From: Tridacna crocea | Lineage: Eukaryota > Mollusca > Bivalvia > Cardiida > Cardiidae | Assembly: GCA_943736015.1 (NCBI GenBank) | Contig: OX031068.1 | Location: 28,528,296-28,592,295, forward strand | Length of the DNA: 64,000 nt | Direction: 5' to 3' | Shown here: positions 10,578 through 21,400 of the stretch, one piece after another | How the letters are laid out: every line of letters begins with the position of its first letter | How positions within the stretch are numbered: the first letter of the stretch is position 1 | Program-made: the position numbers and the translations under genes | Notes under the pieces: model-generated | Told to the model about the DNA's origin: nothing | What the model saw: only the letters and a program-made list of their open reading frames with translations | Database searches by the model: none

Positions 10578-10815
10578 TCAACCCTTTCCAACACAATTCC
10601 GTCTTCTAACGACCTTGGCGAAAGTAGCTTTTTGAAAAAACTGTGGAAAAAGAAAATATTGGTGACCAGCATTTTCCCCTTTACCCACAATGTTTTTCTA
10701 CTGTTTCTACCCTTTCAAATCCAATTCCCATCAGTTGCGCTATATGGAAACTGCTGTAGGCAAAATTAACTTATATTGCTATTTCACACTAGTCTAAAAT
10801 ACTGTCGTTGTGTTG
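10578..10815 (+). mobile_element. TTAA MITE, diverged
   Basis: AACCCTTTCCAACACAATTCC left end and palindrome core at 10640-10690; right end reads GTTGAGAGT. Confidence 0.6.
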
Positions 10816-11048
10816 AGAGTCGACAAAGTTAACAAAGCAACACCATGAACAATGAGAGTTTCTATAAAACTACTTTTTATCACTTTTAAATGATCTGACT
10901 CCATTTTTTTCCATTCAGCGCACCTTTGAGATCAAACTTGATACCCTGTTTGTTTCATGTTTCAAGGATGGTTAATCTCCAAAAAAGCTTTTTATCATAT
11001 TGGCCAATTTTACCTGCTAGATTCACATTCTGTGTAAGGAGAGTTTAA

Positions 11049-11269
11049 CCCTTTCCCATACGACAAACTTTTGGACTAGACCAAATTGAAAGGATTTGCA
11101 GACGACAATTCAACTCTTGCTGAAAAGATGATTTCTGCCTATGATAGGGTAGAAAACATTGTGGGAAAAGGAGAAAATGCTGGTTACCAGCATTTTCTCC
11201 TTTTCCCACAATGTTTTCAAAAGGTTACAATTTCAGACCCGTAAAAACCAGGGATTGTTTGGGAAAGGG
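11049..11269 (-). mobile_element. TTAA MITE, subfamily B, complete
   Basis: TTAA 11045-11048 and 11270-11273; ends CCCTTTCCC / GGGAAAGGG; perfect core palindrome with centre GGTTACC. It shares its right TTAA with the next copy. Confidence 0.93.
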
Positions 11270-11273
11270 TTAA

Positions 11274-11680
11274 CTCTTTACCAAACGAAAAAATTGCAGA
11301 CTTGTCCAAATTGAAAGCATTTGCAGATGACAAAATAAGTGGCTCAAAAAATTGAAATTTGTTTTAACCCTTTCCCAAACAAGCCCTGGTTTTTACTTGT
11401 CTGCAGTAAAACTCTTTTGAAAACACTGCGGGAAAAGGAGAAATTGCTTGTAACGAGCAATTTCTCCTTTTCCTACAGTGTTTTCTACCCTTTTGAGAAT
11501 TTTCTGCCATTTTCTCGAAATCTAAAATTGTCGTCTACAAACTCTTTCAGTTTGGAAGAGTCCAAAATTTATCGTTTGGGAAAGGGTTAAGAAGGGTAGA
11601 AAACATTGTGGGAAAAGGAGAATGTTTTGAAAAGGCTTCTTTCTCAGGGTGGATGAAAGTTGGGATTGTGTGGAAAAGAG
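11274..11680 (-). mobile_element. TTAA MITE, subfamily A, split by a nested MITE
   Basis: Left half 11274-11363 and right half 11591-11680 belong to one copy, interrupted at an internal TTAA by the copy at 11368-11586. The palindrome itself is deleted (GGAGAATGTTTTG). The outer TTAA sites are 11270-11273 and 11681-11684. Confidence 0.88.
11368..11586 (+). mobile_element. TTAA MITE, subfamily B, nested, variant core
   Basis: TTAA 11364-11367 and 11587-11590. The core differs from consensus on both arms together: CACTG with CAGTG, and AAATTGCT with AGCAATTT. Three mismatches remain between the arms. Confidence 0.9.
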
Positions 11681-11689
11681 TTAATGTAC

Positions 11690-11850
11690 CTGCAAGTGTG
11701 GAAAAGAGTTAACGTACCTGCAATAAGTACTGACTCATATCAGCCTGCACAGTCTATGCTGGCTGACTGGGTTAAAAATGTTTGCTACTAACAAATATTC
11801 TGTATGTCAGAGGACCAGTCTACCTCATGATTCAAGTGATTTTCCAACAA
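11690..11850. repeat. CAGCCTGCACA-type palindromic repeat
   Basis: ATCAGCCTGCACAGTCTATG then CTGGCTGACTGGG, with the AGGACCAGTCTACCTCATGA flank shared with 8940-9230. Confidence 0.55.
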
Positions 11851-11914
11851 AGTGGATCCATGAGTTTTCTAATTATTTGCTAATGATGAATAAATAGAAC
11901 TACACAATAATACA

Positions 11915-13250
11915 GTCTCAATAATGAAACACTACAGTGTTTTTTTTTTCATACTTGGATATTCATTGTGCACCCTTACATCTCAAGTCCATCGTAAATT
12001 TTCTGGTAGCAAAGACAGAATGCTATACTGACTTTGTTTTGTCGATTCAATCTGTATTGCAGCAAAATGCAACTGACTTTATTCATAAACATGACCAAAG
12101 ACAAATTAATAAACCTTTAATTACATAAAAACTTTGTAGAAGTCTTTTATAACATTATAAATGTCGGAAAAACCGCAGGCGAAATTTATCGTACATGGCG
12201 GTCATTTCGTGTGTATTCGGGAACGTAAACAACTCAAGTAACATGAAATGCATGGTTTACTCAATGTTCATGGATTAAACTGAAAATATTTGTCGTTCAA
12301 ACAAAGAATTGTTTAATCTATCGTAATTTAGTGCTCTATTTGCGAAATCATCTGAGTTCAAACTTGCGCACAAAATCTGTGCGGAGCTTTCAACTGATTT
12401 TGTCCTGATTGTCTCTGTACCCAGTCGACCAGTCAAAATGTAACATCGCCTCTGGGGACAGATATCTATACAACACAATAATACATTAATCATTTCGCAC
12501 CACATAAATACATAAAAACCTCAACTTTATTTGAGCAATTTATCCACTTTTCACAATTATACAAACTAATTATCTATTTCCGCGGGGTTCAATCAAATTA
12601 GCAAACTGTAAGTTTTAGTTTGCTTTTTCTTTTTCAATCTAAGCAATTAGCAAGCAGCAGAACAATTAGATATCTACAGACACTGTGGTACAGATAACTG
12701 TCCCCAAAGGTGATGTTACTTTTCGACTGGTCGCCTCTGGGTACAGAGACAATCCGGACAAAATCAGTTGAAAGTTCCGCACAGATTTTGTGCGCAAGTT
12801 TGAACTCTTAAAATTTCCTAAATAGAGCACAAAACTATGATTTAAACATACCTGTGGCTTGCATATTCAATATTCTTTCATTTTAAATACAAATATTTTC
12901 AATTCAAACGCTGATCGTGAGAAAATACCATGCATTTCATCAGTGACCCCAGCTGTTATCGTTCCCGAAAACATTCAAAATGGCCGCCAATCACAATAAA
13001 TTTCGTCCGTGATTTTTCCGAGATAAACATGTTGTAAATGACTTCTATATAATGAATGGTTTAACAATTTGTTTTTGGTCATAATTAGTACTAAAATTTA
13101 ATTGCATGTCACTGCAATACAGATAAAACCGAAAGTAGGTATAGCGCTCTATATTTGCTTCCGGAAAATTTACTATGGACTTGAGACGGTACGGTGTACA
13201 GTAAATATCCAAATATGAAAAAGATCACCGGGGCGTCTCATTATTGAGAC
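11915..13250. mobile_element. 1.3 kb foldback element
   Basis: Long inverted arms, about 11915-12490 and 12670-13250. Paired landmarks include GTCTCAATAATGA with TCATTATTGAGAC, CTCAAGTCCATCGTAAATTT with AAATTTACTATGGACTTGAG, and TTGCGCACAAAATCTGTGCG with CGCACAGATTTTGTGCGCAA. The arms differ by small indels and substitutions. No reading frame of useful length is present, so it is non-autonomous. Confidence 0.88.
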
Positions 13251-13364
13251 TACAGACACTGTAGACATATTAGATTATGCATGACAAGGCTTGAAGCAGT
13301 CTGATCTTGTTTCAAAAATATCCTGAAAAAATATAAGATAAATCTCTTTCAAAAATACACTTAA

Positions 13365-13567
13365 CCCTTTACCACACAATACTGACTTTTAACGACCCTG
13401 AGAGAAAAGCCTTCAGAAAACATTATGAGAAAAGGAGAAAATTTTCTCCTTTTCCAATGTTTTCTTCCCTTCCTTTAACAAATTTCAATTCTTTAGTCAC
13501 AATCATTTTGTATTCTGCAAATGCTTTCAATTTCGACCAGTCTAAAATTTTGTCGTTTAGTAAAGAG
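13365..13567 (+). mobile_element. TTAA MITE, subfamily A, short dyad
   Basis: TTAA 13361-13364 and 13568-13571. The centre is deleted to GGAGAAAATTTTCTCC, leaving a smaller perfect palindrome. Confidence 0.87.
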
Positions 13568-13621
13568 TTAAGAGGCAAATGTAAACAAGGCATGAGAATG
13601 AATACATAGTTCTGAGAAACA

Positions 13622-13821
13622 TATTTGAGAAAGAAATCCTTTTGAAAACATGGGAAAAGGAGAAAATGCTGGTTACCAGCATTTTATCCTTTTCCCACCA
13701 TGTTTTTTAACCTTTGATAGAAAACTCCAAGCACATTTAAATCTTGTCTGCAAATTCTTTCATTTAGGTGTCTTGTTACAAAGGAGGGTCTATAAAAGTC
13801 AAGATTGTGTGTGGTAAAAGG
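13622..13821 (+). mobile_element. TTAA MITE, left end missing
   Basis: Core GAAAACATGGGAAAAGG through GGTAAAAGG and TTAA 13822-13825. The left terminal repeat is absent. Confidence 0.7.
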
Positions 13822-14039
13822 TTAACTCTAAATGATACCTCAAACTTTTCTAATCCAGTATCTATCTTGCAGTAATAGCATCCACAGCACAAAACATCAC
13901 TTTGGTATAAATAAATAGGTAAAATAGATAATGCAAGCTTTCTCCCAACAAAATACTACATTTTAGTGAACCAAAAATAGCACAATACATCACTAAATAG
14001 AACCTGCAAGTCTCACTCGCACATTGTTACTTGTTACGT

Positions 14040-14222
14040 AACTCTAGTAACCAAACAACAAAATTTCAGTGTGGCTAAAAATGATGGTGATGGTCTTAGA
14101 AATGGTGGAAAACATTGTGGGAAATGGAGTAAAATGCTTGTTACCAGTGTTTTCTCCTGTTCTCAAGTTTTCAAAAATCCTTTCACTTGTGGTCATCAAA
14201 ACTTTGATTTTTTGGTAAAGGG
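14040..14222 (-). mobile_element. TTAA MITE, diverged
   Basis: Left CTAGTAACCAAACAAC, right GGTAAAGGG with TTAA 14223-14226. The left arm is shortened. Confidence 0.7.
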
Positions 14223-14226
14223 TTAA

Positions 14227-14365
14227 ACCCTACCACAGAACAACCATGGTGAGAGATTTTTTAAAACAATGTGGAAGAAGGAGAAATGTTCATTCCTATA
14301 AACACAAAATGAATTAGTTTTATAATTTTGCCAAAATGTTTTTTAAAGATCTTCTGTCTCAAGAC
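14227..14365 (+). mobile_element. TTAA MITE, partial
   Basis: CCCTACCACAGAACAACC left end and AAAACAATGTGGAAGAAGG; the centre is replaced by unrelated sequence. Confidence 0.5.
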
Positions 14366-14432
14366 ACAATATATTGTATTAGTTAACCATATTTATTTTA
14401 CATAGATTAAGAAACACCATCTGACAACTTAA

Positions 14433-14648
14433 CCCTTTACCCCGTAAGGCATTTCTATGGTATCTCTAATTGATCATAAATAACAGCAAGGATGAAGCCG
14501 TTTCTTATGTGTATATTAAACCTGCTGTTGGCATAGAAAACATTGTGACAAAAGGTGAAATTGCTCATCATGAGCAATTTCACCTTTTGCCACAATGTTT
14601 TCCAAAGGCTCCCATAAGCGTAAAAATGAGTATCTATGGAGTAAAGGG
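14433..14648 (-). mobile_element. TTAA MITE, subfamily C
   Basis: TTAA 14429-14432; the right flank is TTAC. The core reads CAAAAGGTGAAATTGCTC with its partner GAGCAATTTCACCTTTTG, arms otherwise nearly identical. It is inverted relative to the other two C copies. Confidence 0.9.
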
Positions 14649-14674
14649 TTACATACTAATCTTTCTTGAAACAG

Positions 14675-14814
14675 CTACCTGGAAACTATGCCAGCACTTG
14701 TGCCAAATGTGTGGGCCAGTGAACAGTTCCCAAGTTGATACCCGTTCTCTGGTATCAAGTTTGAGACCTTATGGTCAGGAGACAGAAGCTCTACTTCACC
14801 ACAACAAAGGTAGG
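14675..14814. other. Exon-like segment, strand uncertain
   Basis: Plus strand: acceptor cttgaaacag, donor CAAAG/gtaggc, open frame with LCQHLCQMCGPVNSSQ. Minus strand: donor TTTCCAG/gtagct, open frame with NCSLAHTFGTSAGIVSR. The minus-strand peptide SLAHTFG-x-S-x-G-x-V recurs at 53954-54086 on plus, with codon-level silent differences. It may be a shared exon or a repeat; unresolved. Confidence 0.35.
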
Positions 14815-14824
14815 CTGAGGTAAC

Positions 14825-15032
14825 CTTTTACCATACAATTCCCAAGTTTTAACAATCCTGAGAGCATTTGAAAACATTCTCAGAACAGGAATGGACTACC
14901 AGCATTTACTCCTTTTACAAGAATTATTTTCTACCAGATCAAAGATAAATTTCACCATCTAAGCCACTTTGAATCCGCCATCTACAGTTCCTGTCAATAT
15001 GAACATGCATAGAATTTTGTCAATTTGTAGAT
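14825..15032 (+). mobile_element. TTAA MITE, subfamily A, diverged
   Basis: CTTTTACCATACAATTCCC left end; core at 14868-14935 is heavily mutated. It abuts the next copy. Confidence 0.65.
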
Positions 15033-15036
15033 TTAA

Positions 15037-15257
15037 CCCTTTACTAAACAATCCCTAGTTTTTACAACCCGGAGGCAGAAGGCTTCTGATAACAAAGTGG
15101 GAAAAGGAGAAAATGCTCGTAACCAGCATTTTCTCCTTTTCTCACAATGTTTTCTACCATTCTAAAAACAAGTTATAAATTTTGAGTAATATTCATTTTG
15201 TTGTTTGCAAATGCTTTAAGGTTGGGCATGTCTAAAATCTTGTCCTTCCATAAAGAG
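15037..15257 (+). mobile_element. TTAA MITE, subfamily A, complete
   Basis: TTAA 15033-15036 and 15258-15261. The palindrome is intact apart from AAAGTGGG and TCTCAC changes. Confidence 0.87.
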
Positions 15258-15338
15258 TTAAATATAGAAGCCTAGGAAATTCTACAAGTTGATAGAAATA
15301 AAGAATGATTTTAATGATTCTACAGAATCTAGACTTAC

Positions 15339-15419
15339 ATAATAACTTTGGAGATCAGTCGCCTCTCTGCATTCCTTCTTGTAGTTTTATTGTCATCTAG
15401 TAGAACTTCCAGCTCATGG
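15339..15419 (-). CDS. IQ-motif gene, downstream coiled-coil exon
   Basis: An 81 bp exon, acceptor tgttttacag and donor ATTAT/gtaagt. It enters in phase 2, as the 30740 exon requires, and reads HELEVLLDDNKTTRRNAERR then LISKVIM. The assignment to the same gene rests on strand, phase and similar composition across a 15.3 kb gap, so other exons may lie between, or this may be another gene. Confidence 0.58.
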
Positions 15420-18400
15420 CTGTAAAACACAGGATTAAAACAAAAATCTGAGCACCTCTTGCAATTTTACCAGAATGCGTTAAATCAGCATTTTCTCCTT
15501 TTCCAACAGTTTTCTTGCATTTGCTCCTTTGGATCTCAATTTCACCACAGCAATCAAAATAATATGGCTACGCCTCTGGTTTTCTTCATTTTCAAAAATG
15601 ATTTCAACCATTTGAGCTGAATCTGTTGTCTGCAAAATGCTTGGGACTTGGACAAATCCAATTATTGTTATCTGGTAAAGAGTTAACCAATTGAAAGTGT
15701 TTTTAGCTCCACTGACCCAAGGCCAGCGGGCTTATGTCATGGCCCAGTGTCTGTCATGCGTCCGTCTGTTGATGTGTCCATCATTAACTTTTATTTCAAA
15801 CACCTTCTTCTCTGAAACTACCCATCCAAATTTGATGAAACTTCACAGAAATGATCCTGCCATGGTCCTCTTCAGAATTCTTGAAAGAATTTGATTCCTT
15901 CAAAAACTCTGGTTGCCATGGCAACAAAAGTAAAAAAAGAATTCAAAATCTTTTGCTCTAAAAACCAGGCCCAGGGCTACTGAATTTGGCATGTAGCTTT
16001 ATCTAAGGGACCTTTAAGAAGTGTCTTCATATTATAGGCCTGGGGTCAGAATTGGCTGCATTCCAGGGATCACAAGTTTAACATGGGCTTCAAAATAAAG
16101 TCACTTCAATTTAAAAGATTCATCAAGAGAAATAACTCTTTATAAAGGATAAAGTTTGTTACTATTTACCTCCCTTGATTATCAAAGTGGTGATACATAA
16201 TTGGTGCCAGATATCGAGTTCTTTCTTTTTATAGAAAATATTCTGTTTTCAGGGAGAGTGATTCATTTTGATGCTAATAGTTATGCTCACATGCATGGAA
16301 TGATTAATTCATAGAAAAGTTTCTATCATTAGGGTTTTTTCCTAGAACTTTACCTTTCATGCCAATGAATTACCCTGCTTGTATTGCCTGACGGTGTTCA
16401 CTGTTTATGAAGGCCCTCTTTTTTAGGGTAATGAACACTTCAATTTGTGTGGTAAAGGGTTAAAAAGCAAATGGAGCAATACAGGGCCGTCATGGCCCTC
16501 TTGTTTTTTTTATGACAGCAATTGAAATGAAATTCAAACCACAGAACTTGTCAGTGATAGAGTAGGAAACTTTTTGTAACAGGGAGATAATTCTGGTTAT
16601 CATCATTTTCTACCCTGCAAATAATTTTTTCAAAAACCTAATGTCCATATTTTGGCTGTTTTTCAAAATACAAGAGGTCAAGTCCCAATAGATTGATGCT
16701 GTAAGGGTTCATTTGTTTTAATACAATGTCTGTACAAAGGAAAGGGACTTCAAAAACTTTGTTCTGTTTCTTCTAATAAGTGCTCTTTGATGCTAGTGTA
16801 CAAAAATTTACAATTTACAGTTTACAACACTGTTTTAACTTTGTACAACGCTGACAAAACAAGCTGCTAAAACATCATGGGAAAAAAAAGAGAAAATGTT
16901 GGTACCCAGCACAATGTTTGCTATCCTATCACAGACAGATATCATCACTTGAGCCGCCTTCAATGTGCACATGCTTTAACTTCAGACAAGTCTTCAATTT
17001 CATGAAGTAAAGAATTAAGATAATTGAATATTAGATTTCAAAGGAATACTTGAGATATTTTCATGAACTCTGACCTACTGAACCAATTTAGTTAACAACA
17101 TTGAACATTGTCTCCGCCTAAGATTGCATTCTACAAATACATGTACATACATGTATCTATCTAATTTGGGCATTCTGGGTACAGAAGCGAACTTCTTTTC
17201 TATGCCACAACTGTAACTTTGAATTTCAAACTAAAACAAATGTTTACTCAATGAAAAGCTACCTGGCGTGATTCATTCAGAGCTATGATCAGCAGTTTAG
17301 AGAAATCTGGAGCTTAAACAGGCCTGTTAGGCCCCTTTTCACAGCATATGATTCATTTCCACTTGATCAGCACTGCCAGTGGTGCTTGAACCCGGATTTT
17401 TGGGTAACAAATCTATTACTCATAGGATCTTGTGGATTAAGTTTTGATGTTCATTACTTTTTCTGGTAACCAGCATTTTCTCCTTTTCCCACAGTGTTTT
17501 TCTTCTCTTCCTAACACAAATTTTGATTTTTCAGTCACATCTAATTTTTTGTCCGCAAATGCTTTCAATTTGGACCAGTCTAAAATTTTGTCGTTTGGCA
17601 AAGCGTTAAAGTTTCATTTCATTCACCTTTACCAGGATAAGGGTTAAAAACTCTACAAGCTCTTATTCTCTGGAGAATAATCAATAAAATGATGGCAATT
17701 AATCTCAACTGATGCCAGGAGCCTGTCACTGTAGAATGATGTGGCACATGGAACTGATTGTCTTTCCTATCTTCAAAATCTTCCGTTGACCTATTCCCCC
17801 ACCCACTTAATTCTATACCAAATGACAAAGTTAACCCTTTACCACACAATCTTTGAAAAACCCTGAAAGAGAAGTCTTCTGAAGACATTGTGCTAAAAGG
17901 AGAAAATGCTGGAAACCATGACACACTTTCTACCCTTTGCAAAACAAATTTCATTTTTCAGTCACACTTATTTTGTCTAAAATGCTTTCAAATTGGACAT
18001 GCCTAAAATTTTGTCGTTTGGTAAGGAGTTAACTCTTTACCACACAATCCTGACTTTTAAGTGAGCCTGCTGAAGAAGCCTTTTGAAAACATTGTGGGAA
18101 AAGGAAAAATGCTGATAACCAGCATTTTCTCCTTTTCCCACAATGTTTTCTACCCTTCACAAAACAAATTTCAAATTTTCACTAACTTTTACTTTGTTGT
18201 CTGCAACTACAATCATCTTTCAATAATTGAAGAATTAAACCAACAACCACTCACAAAGCGAACTCAGTACGACTGGATGAAATGCCTGGCCAACTGAGCC
18301 AATGGGGCTCAGCATCTATATGCAGGATTTTCCATGACCCCGTCTCTTTGAATTTTAATTGACACCCCCACCCCATTTTCAAAATGACCCTCAAAATTCA

Positions 18401-21400
18401 TATGCTTGCCTTCTTTTATTAATTTGAAGGAGGTCATATGACCCCCAAAGCCATTATCTCCCATTAGATGGCATTCTACAAATACACATCTATCTAATTT
18501 GGGCATGCTGAGTACAGAAGCCGACTTAATTTTTCAAAACAACCATTACTTTGATTTTCAAAAAGATATAAATAAAATGTTTACCCAATAAAATGTTACT
18601 TGGTGGGATTCATTCAGCTATAATCGGTTAGCATTGTAACCTATGCATTGGCCATTTATCAAAACAGCTTCTGCATGCCTTCGTAATAGGCTAACAGCTT
18701 CTGTATAAGCCCTTCTTTTCATTGGTATTAGGGGATGAGTGATGTGTCATAGCACACAGGTCAAATCTTTGAAGAATATGACATGTGCAGACAATGCCAC
18801 CAAAGCAGAACGACAAGGGAAAACCATGATCTGTGGCATGTGCATGAACTATATATAATACAAAACATATGAGTCAGACAGAAATCTTACCATATAGAAA
18901 TCAATAAAAGATAATGAAACATTATTACGTTGAAACCTGGGAACCTGTTACATGGCAATCCAATTCCATTTGTTTAATTAAAATCCATGAACTGTCCCAT
19001 CTACAATAGATCACTGTTGTCATTATCATGTTTTAATCCTTTACTTATCAATCGCAAGTTTTAAAGCCTCTGTCATACCAAACTAGATCTTAGAAGATCT
19101 TACCTCATCCTAACATGATCAGAAAACACTGGTGCAGTTGGGAGAGAACATCTAATTTTGGTTTGCTACTGCCTGAAGCCCCTGTCTATAAAATAGGCTG
19201 TGGTTGGGATAGGACATGTAATTTTGTTCAGCAAAATCCAAATTCAATGCCACTTCATGCTCCACTGCACCTTGTCTCCAATAAAATCGAAGTATGACAG
19301 TTCCGTTTCTAGTACGTCCATCTCGTTTTGCCTATATTGTCACTTGGTTTATTTTCAGGACAGGATAGATGGTGAAAGATTTTGAGCAGTACCCTGAAGT
19401 GCCCTTCCCATCCTAACCCGTATATTGGGTTCGTAAGCAGATCGTAAAAGGTTGTCTGAACACCTTTTAAGTCTGTGTGGCAAAAAATTTCGGCACGGAA
19501 TGGGAACAAGTTTGATGTGATGGAGGTGTAACTCTTCACCAAACGACAAAATGTTAGACTGGTGACTGGTCCAAATTGACCACTTTCAAAATCTTCTCGC
19601 ACCTAGTCATAAGGCCTGGGGCTACCAAAATTTGCATGATGTAGCTTTATCTAGTTGATGTCTACCAAAGATGCCCAAATTATAGCCCCAGGGTCAAATT
19701 TGTCCCTGCCCTGGGGTCATAATTTTTACATTGGGCTTATGAAGGGAAACTTTGGAAATCTACTCGTATGCTGCCATAAGGCCTAGGGCTACCAAATTTG
19801 CATGTTGTACCTTTATCTAGTGGGCCCCTACCAAGAATACCAAAATTATAACCTTGGGGGTCAAGTTGGCTCCTCTCCAGGAGTCACATGGGCTTTTATA
19901 GTGAAAACTTGATAAATTTTCTTGTGACTAACCATAAGACCTAGGGCTAACCTGTCTCATGGGTCTCAAGTTTTACTGGTATTGGGGCTGTGTCTTGTGG
20001 ACCTCCACCAGGATTCAATTAATTGTAGCTTTGTTGCCAAAAAAGGCATTTCCCTGGGGTCATAAGTTTCTCGTACTATTTAATAGAAGAAAATTTGTAT
20101 GTCTTCTATTTAAAAACCAATTAGTCAAGTATTGTAATGTTTGGCTTGTAGTGTTTTGACTTACTAGCCAGTGGAGCAATACAGGGCCATCATGGTCCTC
20201 TTGTTTTTTTATTGGTGTTCAATGCCATTTTAACAGCTTAGGTCACATCATGGCAGTCAGTGACCACCCATCTGTGTCCTGGCTTTTTCACATTAGTACT
20301 TACACAACTTTCTTTCAAAAGCCACAGACTACTTTTCTCACATGAACCAGAGGCGAGAGGCAAATAATCACTGGAAAGTAAGTGCTGCAAACAGGTATTG
20401 AACCCACAATCTCCAGCATAGTAACAAGTATTTTCTCCTTTTTCCACTATGTTTTTCACCCCATCAAAAACAATATTCCATCATTTAAACCATGTTTAAT
20501 TTTTCAGCTGCAAACGCTTTACATTTGTCTGGTAATTAGCTGAATAAACTGGAAGTACTTTTCCTTCCAATTGAAACATCCTGTTACTTGCAGCATGACA
20601 TTGCATTTATAACTCTTCACCAAACGACAAATTTTTGGACTGGACCAAATTCTAGCATCTGCAGACAACAAATTAAAATTTGTTAATGTGATGATTTTTG
20701 ACTTTGATAGGGTAGAAAACATTGTGGGAAAATGAGAAAATGCTGGTTACCAGCATTTTCTCCTTTTAAAACAATGTTTTCTATAGGCTTCTTATTCAGG
20801 GTTGTTAAAAGTCGGGATTGTGTGGTAAAGAGTTAATCTTTTACCAAACAATCCTGAGTGTTAACAACCTTAAAGAAAAAGGTTGTTGAAAACATTGCGG
20901 GAAATGGAGAATATGCTGGTGACCAGCATTTTCTCCTTTTCCCACAATGTTTTCTTAAACTGCATTGACAAGCATCATATTGGCAACATTTTAATTTGTA
21001 GTCTGCAACTCCTTGGAATTTAGACTTCTGCAGAAATTGTCATGTGGGAAAGAACGTTTTACTATTTACCAAAGACAAAATTTCAGACTTGTCCAAATCA
21101 AAAGCTTTTCAAGATGATAAATTGAATGGGACTTAAATTATGAAATATGTCTGTGACAGGGTAGAAAACATTGTGGGAAAAGGAGAAAATGCTAGCTACC
21201 AGTGTTTTCTCCTTTTCCAACAAAGTTTTCAAAAGCCCTCTACTCTAGGGTCGTCAATGGTCCAAACTGTGTAGGAAAGAGTTAAAGGCAATTATTCCTG
21301 TACCAATCAAACCTGTGTTTTAATAATCCAAAGGAATAAAGTTTCTGGCAGCCTTGTGGAAAAAAGAGAAAACACTGGTAACCAGCATTTTCTACTTTTC

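Noticed and set aside
17619-17954. 111-codon minus-strand frame
   Set aside because: Its first half translates a TTAA MITE; the rest lacks convincing splice sites.
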